From Lamprocystis purpurea (lineage in GTDB: Bacteria; Pseudomonadota; Gammaproteobacteria; Chromatiales; Chromatiaceae), in NCBI GenBank assembly GCA_020718945.1, contig DYRB01000243.1:1-5343 (forward strand): 5,343 nucleotides of DNA, in the 5' to 3' direction. The notes below the pieces were generated by a model, which was not told the DNA's origin, searched no databases, and saw nothing but the letters and a program-made list of their open reading frames with translations. Position numbers and translations under genes: made by a program. This document shows positions 1 through 5,343 of this stretch, piece by piece. Numbering within the stretch: position 1 is the first letter of the stretch; each line of letters opens with the position of its first letter.

Positions 1-199
1 CGTACTGCACATAGGTCGGCACGTCGCTGGCGCGGATGATGACCAGCCGCACCTGCGGATTGCTGGTGCCCAGGATCAGCTTGCGGCTGGTCTCTGGGTC
101 ATCGAGGGGGACTATCCCGGCAGCGGCCAGCAGGGGCAGGGTCTGCTCGAAGATGCGCCCCTTGGACAGGGCTATGGTCAGGGGCGCGCCCAGTTCCAC
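1..199 (-). CDS. hisG: ATP phosphoribosyltransferase HisG, N-terminal part (cut by window edge)
   Basis: HisG condenses ATP with phosphoribosyl pyrophosphate, the first and feedback-controlled step of histidine synthesis, in the cytoplasm. Only the first 66 codons are in the window. The start TIALSKGRIFEQTLPLL is the hallmark HisG opening, followed by a stretch with DDPETSRKLILGT and the RASDVPTYVQY segment that leads into the first substrate-binding lobe. I chose GTG at 199-197: there is no ATG nearby in frame, the conserved block begins at residue 8, and purine-rich AGGGCTAGGG lies just upstream. Its start is 4 nt after the murA stop, so it is probably read from the murA message. In lineages with murA-hisG adjacency HisG is usually the short form that needs HisZ as regulatory partner; that is inference here because the C-terminus is missing. 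Identity is very secure, the exact start less so. Confidence 0.93.
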   Translation of the reverse strand, partial: MELGAPLTIALSKGRIFEQTLPLLAAAGIVPLDDPETSRKLILGTSNPQVRLVIIRASDVPTYVQY

Positions 200-203
200 G
201 GCC

Positions 204-1469
<1,266 letters not shown>

Positions 1470-1548
1470 GGGGGGTTCATGCTGAGTGGAGGATAGGGGT
1501 AGGGTGCGGCCGAGGGCGGCGGTACTGCTGGCATCCATAGGGCGTCCG

Positions 1549-1875
1549 TCAGGGTCGTTGTGGTGCGCCGGTATCCGCGCCCAGGGGCAACAGACCGGCG
1601 AGGTTGGTGATGGCGGCGAGGCGCGCCAGGGAATCGGGGAGGTGCAGTATCTCCATGCGCTGATCGCGGCGCCGGGCCCGGTCGACCCATTCCAGCAGCA
1701 GGGCCAGCCCGGCGCTATTGGCTTTGCCGACCGCTGCCATATCGATGCGCACCAGCGGGTGGGCGGGAAACTGCCGTTCCCCCTCCCTAAAAATCTGATC
1801 GACGGTGGCGAAGTCGAGATCGCCAGAGAGGGTAAACTCCCCGGGCCCGGTATTGGTCAGGGTGGGGGTATTCAT
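1549..1875 (-). CDS. mlaB: MlaB, STAS-domain subunit of the Mla phospholipid ABC transporter
   Basis: MlaB is a small cytoplasmic STAS-domain protein that binds the ATPase MlaF and is required for assembly and activity of the MlaFEDB complex. The 108-residue product has the STAS pattern: an early beta strand block (GEFTLSGDLDFATV), a middle strand (LVRIDMAAV), then the signature loop and helix KANSAGLALLLEWVDRA. Ser54 in this loop occupies the place of the Thr in DTGGLALL of E. coli MlaB, which matters for MlaF contact. The start ATG overlaps the mlaC stop as ATGA, implying translational coupling. Stand-alone STAS proteins include anti-sigma antagonists, but the position directly after mlaC makes MlaB the clear choice. 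The last residues after LLPLG are proline/glycine-rich and probably disordered. Confidence 0.9.
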   Translation of the reverse strand: MNTPTLTNTGPGEFTLSGDLDFATVDQIFREGERQFPAHPLVRIDMAAVGKANSAGLALLLEWVDRARRRDQRMEILHLPDSLARLAAITNLAGLLPLGADTGAPQRP

Positions 1876-2486
1876 CCGGCCGTCTTGGCGTTCATGTCGC
1901 CGAGGCGCTTGACCAGGCCGTCGATGCCGCCCTCGCGGATCTGGGCGGCGAAGCTGCCCCGGTAATTAGTGACCAGGCTGACGTTGTCGATGACCACGTC
2001 ATAGACCTTCCAGGCCCCGTCCTTGAGGTAGAGCTTGTAGTCCACCGGCAGGGGCGGGCCGCCGCGCTGGACTATCTCGCTGGCCACGGTCACCGAGTTG
2101 GCGTCGGCCCCAGGGCGCACCGGCAGGTAGCGGATCTCCTGGCCCGAGTAGCGCAGCAGGGCCTTGGCATAGGTGCGGATGAGCAGCTCCTTGAACCCCT
2201 GGGTCAGGGCCTGCTGCTGGGCCGGGGTGGCCTGGGCCCAGTGGCGTCCCACCGCGGACTGGGTGATGCGCCCGAAGTCGAAGTGCGGCGCCAGGATCTC
2301 AGAGACCAGCTTGTAGATCAGGGTCGAGTCGCGATCAACCTCGGCGCGGCGCTTCTCCAGGGTGCTCAGCATGCGCGAGCTGGTGTCTTTCACCAGGGCG
2401 GAGGCCATGTCCGGGGAGGCCGCGACGGCGACCCCAGTCAGCAGCCACAGCCAGAGGGCGGCGAACAGGGCGATACGTGGTTTCAT
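1872..2486 (-). CDS. mlaC: MlaC, periplasmic phospholipid-binding shuttle
   Basis: MlaC carries single phospholipids across the periplasm between the outer-membrane MlaA-porin complex and the inner-membrane MlaFEDB transporter. The 204-residue product (E. coli 211) starts with a Sec signal peptide: MKPR, a hydrophobic core rich in A, L and W, then TGVAVAA with likely cleavage at about residues 22-23 before SPDM. The mature part shows the Tol-Tol-Ttg2 family pattern, including ILAPHFDFGRITQSAVGRHW followed by the helix with ATPAQQQALTQGFKELL, then a beta-rich half with VPVDYKLYL-like strands and KVYDVVIDNVSLV. Its ATG overlaps the mlaD stop as ATGA, and a GGGGAG about 8 nt upstream inside mlaD can serve as ribosome-binding site. 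The 3' end overlaps mlaB by 4 nt. No missing segment is apparent. Confidence 0.95.
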   Translation of the reverse strand: MKPRIALFAALWLWLLTGVAVAASPDMASALVKDTSSRMLSTLEKRRAEVDRDSTLIYKLVSEILAPHFDFGRITQSAVGRHWAQATPAQQQALTQGFKELLIRTYAKALLRYSGQEIRYLPVRPGADANSVTVASEIVQRGGPPLPVDYKLYLKDGAWKVYDVVIDNVSLVTNYRGSFAAQIREGGIDGLVKRLGDMNAKTAG

Positions 2487-2953
2487 TGGGAGGACTCCCC
2501 GGCTTTGTTGTAGAGGAACTGGCCGATCATCTGTTCGAGCACCAGGGCCGACTGGGTGTGGCCTATGGTGTCGCCGTCGTGCAGGTATTCGGTGCTGCCC
2601 CCCGGGTCCAGGGCTATGTATTGCTCGCCCAGCAGACCTGAGGTGAAGACGTTGGCGAAGGTGTCGTTGGGCAGGTTGTCGTAGTCGCGCTCCACCCTCA
2701 GGGTGACCAGGGCCTCGTAGGTCCCCTTGTCGAAGCTGATGGACTCCACCCGCCCGATGCGCACCCCGGCGATGGTCACCGGGGCCCGCTCCTTGAGGCT
2801 GCCGACGTTGTCGAAGCGGGCCTTGAGCAGGTAGCCGCCGCCGCCCTTGGTGGCGCTGAGGTTGCTCACATGCATGGCGAGGAAGAACAGGGCCACGATG
2901 CCGGCGGCCATGAAGGCCCCGACCAGGATCTCGATAGTGCGTGTCTGCGCCAT
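2483..2953 (-). CDS. mlaD: MlaD, MCE-domain periplasmic ring subunit of the Mla transporter
   Basis: MlaD forms a membrane-anchored hexameric ring on the periplasmic face of the MlaFE complex, making a hydrophobic channel for lipids and docking MlaC. The 156-residue protein has a short cytoplasmic N-terminus (MAQTRTIE), one transmembrane helix at about 9-28, and one MCE domain at about 39-118 with RFDNVGSLKERAPVTIAGVRIG and the typical end TSGLLGEQYIALDPGG. The tail holds the helix SALVLEQMIGQFLYNK at 135-150, which in MlaD lines the pore and stabilises the hexamer. E. coli MlaD is 183 residues; the difference is mostly a shorter C-terminal tail after this helix, so the core appears complete. 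The start lies 4 nt after the mlaE stop; the end overlaps mlaC by 4 nt. Only a weak GGGAA ribosome-binding sequence precedes it, consistent with coupling. Confidence 0.96.
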   Translation of the reverse strand: MAQTRTIEILVGAFMAAGIVALFFLAMHVSNLSATKGGGGYLLKARFDNVGSLKERAPVTIAGVRIGRVESISFDKGTYEALVTLRVERDYDNLPNDTFANVFTSGLLGEQYIALDPGGSTEYLHDGDTIGHTQSALVLEQMIGQFLYNKAGESSQ

Positions 2954-2957
2954 GGGT

Positions 2958-3737
2958 TCAGTTCCCGAACATCAATGCCGTCAAAACGAAGTCCAGGCCC
3001 AGGACGGCCAGGGCCGAATGCACCACGGTCCGGGTGGTGGCCCGGCTGACGCCCTCCGCCGTGGGGTCGGCGTCGTAGCCCTGGAACAGGCTGATCCAGG
3101 TGACCACGAAGCCGAAGGCGAGGCTCTTGATCACCCCGTTGACCACATCCTCGCGGAAGTCGATCTTGGCCTGGAGCTGGCCCCAGTAGGCCCCCTCATC
3201 CACGCCCAGGAGCCCGACGCCGACGAACCAGCCGCCCAGCACCCCCACGGCGCTGAATAGGGCCGCCAGCAGGGGCATGGAGATCAGGCCGCCGACGAAG
3301 CGCGGGGTCAGGATGCGCTTGATCGGGTCCACGGCCATCATCTCAAGACCCGAGAGCTGTTCGGTCGCCTTCATCAGTCCGACCTCCGCGGTCAGGGCCG
3401 AGCCGGCCCGCCCGGCCACCAGCAGGGCGGTGACCACGGGCCCCAGCTCGCGCACCAGGGAGGCGGCCACCATGACCCCCAGGCTCTGGGCGGCGCCGAA
3501 CTGGGACAGGACATGGTAGCCCTGGAGCCCCAGGACCATGCCCACGAAGAGCCCCGACACGGCGATGATGAGCACGGACAGGACGCCGACGTTGAACACC
3601 TGGGCCAGCAGCAGCCGCGGCCGGGTAACCAGTTGCGGCAAGCCGAGCAGGATGCCGACCAGTAGCAGGTGTGCCCGGCCCAGGCCGCCGAGGGCCTGGA
3701 GGCCGGTCCGCCCCAATTGTCGCAACAGCTCGGACAT
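2958..3737 (-). CDS. mlaE: MlaE, inner-membrane permease of the Mla phospholipid transporter
   Basis: MlaE is the dimeric membrane subunit of the MlaFEDB complex. The product has 259 residues against 260 in E. coli. It begins with an amphipathic, leucine-rich interface region (about 1-40), then hydrophobic segments at about 48-72, 84-108, 146-178, 200-218 and 238-257. The family signature RELGPVVTALLVAGRAGSA lies at 96-114, followed by the cytoplasmic coupling segment with EVGLMKATEQLSGLEMM and DPIKRI (118-142) that contacts the ATPase. The C-terminal LGLDFVLTALMFG is also typical. It starts 7 nt after the mlaF stop and ends 4 nt before mlaD. Actinobacterial YrbE and plant TGD1 proteins belong to the same family, but the MlaF, MlaD, MlaC and MlaB neighbours fix the identity. 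Confidence 0.96.
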   Translation of the reverse strand: MSELLRQLGRTGLQALGGLGRAHLLLVGILLGLPQLVTRPRLLLAQVFNVGVLSVLIIAVSGLFVGMVLGLQGYHVLSQFGAAQSLGVMVAASLVRELGPVVTALLVAGRAGSALTAEVGLMKATEQLSGLEMMAVDPIKRILTPRFVGGLISMPLLAALFSAVGVLGGWFVGVGLLGVDEGAYWGQLQAKIDFREDVVNGVIKSLAFGFVVTWISLFQGYDADPTAEGVSRATTRTVVHSALAVLGLDFVLTALMFGN

Positions 3738-3744
3738 GGCGGGC

Positions 3745-4647
3745 CTAACCGAGGAAGTCCTGTGCCAGCTCGGGGGCCGGGTAGTGGAAGTGGACCGGGC
3801 CGTCCGCCTCCCCGTGCATGAACTGGTGCACCCACCCGGAGCCGGACGCCTCGACCTGCTTGGGATTGCCCTGGGCCATCACCTGGCCGTTGGCGATGAG
3901 ATAGATGCGGTCGGCGATGCCGGCGGTCTCCGCCACGTCGTGGGAGACCACGATGCTGGTCAGCCGACTGGCATCGTTGAGCTGGCGGATCAGGGTCACC
4001 AGCACCCCCAGCGAGATCGGGTCCTGGCCGGTGAAGGGCTCGTCGTACATGATCATCATCGGGTCCAGGGCCACAGCCCGGGCCAGGGCGACGCGCCGCG
4101 CCATGCCCCCGGACAACTCGCTCGGCATCAGGTCGCGGGCCCCGCGCAGGCCGACTGCCTCGAGCTTCATCAGCACCAGCTTGCGGATCATGGACTCGGG
4201 CAGCCGGGTGTGTTCGCGCAGCGGGTAGGCCACATTGTCGAACACGTTGATGTCGGTCAGTAGGGCCCCGCTCTGAAACAGCATGCCCATGCGGGTGCGC
4301 AGCCGGTAGAGGTCGCCACGGCTCAGGGCGTGGACGTTTTGCCCGTCCACCTCGATGGTCCCGGCGTCCGGGCGCAACTGCCCGCTGATGAGCTTGAGCA
4401 GGGTGGTCTTGCCCGTGCCGCTCGGCCCCATGACCGCCGTGACCTGGCCGCGTGGTATGTCCAGGTCGATGCCGTCGAAGATGACCCGATCCCCGCGGGC
4501 GAAATGCAGCCCGCGCACCCGCACCAGGGGCGGGTGGCCGCCTGGGCCCTGGGCCTTGCGTTGGGTCTCGGCGCTGCCGCCCCGCGGGGTAGTCCCAAGG
4601 ATCGGCTCGCGCACAGGCTGGGCTGTGTGGGGGCGATGCCTCCCCAT
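3745..4647 (-). CDS. mlaF: MlaF, ATPase of the Mla phospholipid transporter
   Basis: MlaF is the cytoplasmic ABC ATPase powering the MlaFEDB lipid transporter. From the chosen ATG it has 300 residues. Motifs are all intact: Walker A GPSGTGKT (74-81), Q-loop Gln125 in MLFQSGAL, signature LSGGM (178-182), Walker B ending in IMYDE (Asp202, Glu203), D-loop GQDP (207-210) and switch His236 in VVSHD. NVFDNVAYPLREHT (135-148) is strongly MlaF-specific, and the end DGPVHFHYPAPELAQDFLG matches the C-terminal extension through which MlaF subunits embrace each other and MlaB. The ATG at 4647 is preceded by GGAG with a 7 nt gap. The frame is open further to 4893, but the promoter lies inside that stretch. 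The first 38 or so residues before PPLVRVRGLHF have no counterpart in E. coli MlaF (269 aa) and look disordered (rich in P, G, R, Q). First gene of the operon. Confidence 0.95.
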   Translation of the reverse strand: MGRHRPHTAQPVREPILGTTPRGGSAETQRKAQGPGGHPPLVRVRGLHFARGDRVIFDGIDLDIPRGQVTAVMGPSGTGKTTLLKLISGQLRPDAGTIEVDGQNVHALSRGDLYRLRTRMGMLFQSGALLTDINVFDNVAYPLREHTRLPESMIRKLVLMKLEAVGLRGARDLMPSELSGGMARRVALARAVALDPMMIMYDEPFTGQDPISLGVLVTLIRQLNDASRLTSIVVSHDVAETAGIADRIYLIANGQVMAQGNPKQVEASGSGWVHQFMHGEADGPVHFHYPAPELAQDFLG

Positions 4648-4651
4648 GACT

Positions 4652-4658
4652 GGTCTCC
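4652..4658 (-). promoter_or_regulatory. Ribosome-binding site deciding the mlaF start
   Basis: On the minus strand a GGAG is followed by ACCAGTC and then the ATG at 4647. This is the only good Shine-Dalgarno match in the whole upstream open frame and supports the 300-residue MlaF over the longer 382-residue reading. Confidence 0.6.
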
Positions 4659-4689
4659 GTGGCGCTGGGCCGGAGTTACAAAGCGCGCA

Positions 4690-4718
4690 ATTGTCTGGGT
4701 CTGGGGGGGGCGAGTCAA
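4690..4718 (-). promoter_or_regulatory. Sigma70-type promoter of the mlaFEDCB-murA-hisG operon
   Basis: Reading the minus strand, a -35 hexamer TTGACT (4718-4713, 5 of 6 to consensus) is followed by exactly 17 nt and a -10 hexamer GACAAT (4695-4690, 4 of 6 with the important A2 and T6 kept). Transcription would begin near 4683, giving a leader of roughly 35 nt before the mlaF ATG. The spacer contains eight consecutive C (G at 4703-4710 on the plus strand). Spacing and position make this the best candidate in the window; hexamer matching alone is not proof. Confidence 0.6.
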
Positions 4719-4763
4719 GCCGGGGGACCGGGAGGGTGCGACCAGACCTGAGGTGCCCTCGAC

Positions 4764-4802
4764 GACGGCGTAGATGGCGTCGGAGTGACGGCGTAGCCGT
4801 CG
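4764..4802. repeat. Short direct repeat and hairpin of unknown role
   Basis: The 10-mer gacggcgtag occurs twice, at 4764-4773 and 4787-4796. The second copy runs into a perfect 6-bp inverted repeat, gacggc-gta-gccgtc (4787-4801). In addition cgacggc at 4763-4769 can pair with gccgtcg at 4796-4802. There is no T-tract after the hairpin on either strand, so it is not a convincing intrinsic terminator. It lies between the integrase remnant and the mla promoter. Confidence 0.45.
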
Positions 4803-4871
4803 GCCACCCAAGCCGTCGTTCCGGCACGATGCAGGGACCCAGGGCCAAGGACGGTACCCCGCGGGTTCGCT

Positions 4872-5000
4872 GAAGACGTACTGACGACTCCATCCCAAAC
4901 AGGCGTCCTAGACCCGCGGGCTGTAGTGCAGGGTCCGCAGCTTGTCCCGCACCTGATCGAGCCGCCGCCTGGGTTTCGGTTCCGCGCCTGCGCCGTCCAT
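4872..5000 (-). pseudogene. Integron-integrase-like (IntI family) tyrosine recombinase, N-terminal remnant
   Basis: An ATG at 5000-4998 with GGAGG 5 nt upstream opens a frame whose residues 11-29 (RRRLDQVRDKLRTLHYSPR) match the opening helix of the SAM-like N-terminal domain of integron-type tyrosine recombinases, where the pattern is L-x-x-V-R-x-x-x-R-x-x-H-Y-S-x-R-T-E-x-x-Y-x-x-W-I-R-x-[FY]-I-x-F-H. Here the RTE is RV followed by an in-frame TAG at 4910-4908 (codon 31, where GAG for Glu would be expected), and the same frame then continues as DACLGWSRQYVF, with Cys where Tyr is usual and the conserved Trp kept. Beyond about 4872 no frame resembles the HGKRHP segment or anything later, so the core and catalytic domains with the R...H-x-x-R...Y residues are gone. 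Read as a decayed gene, truncated by deletion about 225 nt upstream of mlaF. The family assignment rests on recalled motif similarity over about 32 residues. Confidence 0.6.
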
Positions 5001-5005
5001 CGCTG

Positions 5006-5010
5006 CCTCC
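5006..5010 (-). promoter_or_regulatory. Ribosome-binding site of the integrase remnant
   Basis: On the minus strand the sequence AGGTGGAGGCAGCG immediately precedes the ATG at 5000; GGAGG at 5010-5006 is a near-perfect Shine-Dalgarno sequence with a 5 nt gap. It supports the chosen start of the broken integrase frame. Confidence 0.55.
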
Positions 5011-5028
5011 ACCTGGAGTTGTTGCCGA

Positions 5029-5047
5029 TGACTGTATATATAGTCAG
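5029..5047 (-). promoter_or_regulatory. LexA-like (SOS) operator upstream of the integrase remnant
   Basis: The plus-strand sequence ctgtatatatagtcag (5032-5047) fits the gammaproteobacterial LexA rule CTG-N10-CAG exactly, with an A/T alternating centre as in the E. coli consensus. The slightly shifted 18-mer tgactgtatatatagtca (5029-5046) is palindromic in 8 of 9 base pairs. The box sits 31 nt before the ATG of the integrase remnant, so it would overlap the -10 region of that gene, as established for LexA control of integron integrases. It is the only AT-rich island in this GC-rich upstream region. A clear -35 hexamer is not evident. Confidence 0.6.
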
Positions 5048-5343
5048 CCTAGGCGGAAGCGCCAGGTCCGATGCCCCCGCCAAAGTCGGCGGACCGACGG
5101 GGCGCCGAGTCTGCGGGATGGACAGCACCCGACCTTACCCGGTCCAGGGGCCGCCATGGCCGCACTTGCAGCCACCATTAGTGCGACCGACTGTTGCCTA
5201 ACTGACTGACCCATCGAGCTATACAGCCAAACCCTGGTCGAATCTGGGCCGGATGTAGGCGGCGGCCCGGAGGCGGGGCGTGCCGAAACCGACGGGCGTG
5301 GCCGCATAACTCACCTCAAGCAGACACACAGATCGAGCGGCAT
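5048..5343. other. Upstream region without an assignable gene
   Basis: I find no recognisable gene here. On the minus strand a frame open from the window edge (5341) runs 40 codons to a TAG at 5221-5219; its mixed residues (VSYAATPVGFGTPRLR, then AAAYIRPRFDQGLAV) could be the C-terminus of an upstream gene, but I recognise no family. An inverted repeat ggtccg...cggacc (5065-5070 and 5090-5095) encloses an alternative 5-bp stem ccgcc/ggcgg (5077-5081 and 5088-5092). Neither is followed by a T-tract. No tRNA, CRISPR or insertion-sequence end was seen. Since the integrase remnant starts just to the left, this could once have been the integron recombination-site side, but no convincing attI or attC survives. 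Confidence 0.3.

Noticed and set aside
4648..4893. Upstream extension of mlaF giving a 382-residue product
   Set aside because: The added part has no ABC-family similarity, contains the promoter hexamers and lacks a ribosome-binding site; the ATG at 4647 has GGAG correctly placed.
5065..5095. Inverted repeat as an intrinsic terminator
   Set aside because: Arms are short, alternative pairings compete and no run of T follows on either strand.
4715..5128. 137-codon minus-strand frame overlapping the integrase remnant and LexA box
   Set aside because: It runs in a different frame through the operator, ribosome-binding site and the integrase-like codons and has proline/arginine-rich composition typical of off-frame translation.
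5196..5202. GTTAGGC/gcctaac, matching the integron core-site pattern GTTRRRY
   Set aside because: No partner core site at a suitable distance to form an attC, and the orientation is opposite to that expected for an attI beside this integrase. The same 7-mer also occurs at the mlaF stop (3743-3749), so chance is enough.
5200..5260. tRNA-like pieces (TAGCTC near 5220 on the minus strand, GGTCGAATC near 5237 on the plus strand)
   Set aside because: The two pieces are on opposite strands, the apparent T-arm has a mismatch and no cloverleaf with acceptor stem can be made.
5044..5307. 87-codon minus-strand frame preceded by a GAGGTGAG that resembles a ribosome-binding site
   Set aside because: Low-complexity P/S/R/A-rich product without similarity, and it ends inside the LexA-like operator; more likely a chance open frame in GC-rich DNA.

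Overview
The window is GC-rich, and every gene I can support lies on the minus strand. It reads from a non-coding, partly decayed stretch at the right (about 4648-5343) into a compact cluster running right to left: mlaF, mlaE, mlaD, mlaC, mlaB, murA and the beginning of hisG. This order (Mla phospholipid-transport genes followed by murA, then hisG) is typical of gammaproteobacteria. High GC, the murA-hisG junction of Pseudomonas-like and purple-sulfur lineages, and a LexA-type box of the CTG-N10-CAG class all point to a high-GC gammaproteobacterium. A Chromatiaceae-like host is my guess, not something the sequence proves.

Region 1-4647 is a tightly packed operon. mlaF (ATPase) is separated from mlaE (permease) by 7 nt, and mlaE from mlaD (MCE protein) by 4 nt. 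mlaD/mlaC and mlaC/mlaB each overlap by 4 nt as ATGA. MlaFEDB forms the inner-membrane ABC complex and MlaC is its periplasmic lipid shuttle; together they maintain outer-membrane lipid asymmetry. Next comes murA (first committed step of peptidoglycan synthesis), so lipid and cell-wall envelope functions share a transcript. hisG follows 4 nt after murA and runs off the left edge. The small BolA-family gene (ibaG/yrbA) that usually sits between mlaB and murA is absent. A good sigma70-like promoter (TTGACT, 17 nt, GACAAT) lies just upstream of mlaF; its spacer contains an uninterrupted run of eight C (G on the plus strand).

Region 4648-5343 has no intact gene. Its most interesting content is at 4872-5047: a near-palindromic LexA-like operator, a Shine-Dalgarno sequence and an ATG. 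These precede a reading frame that resembles the N-terminus of an integron-type tyrosine recombinase (IntI family), broken by an in-frame TAG at codon 31 and then losing similarity about 12 codons later. I read this as a fossil integron integrase that still carries its SOS-type control region. The rest of this region (5048-5343 and about 4720-4870) contains only small repeats and frames I cannot assign.
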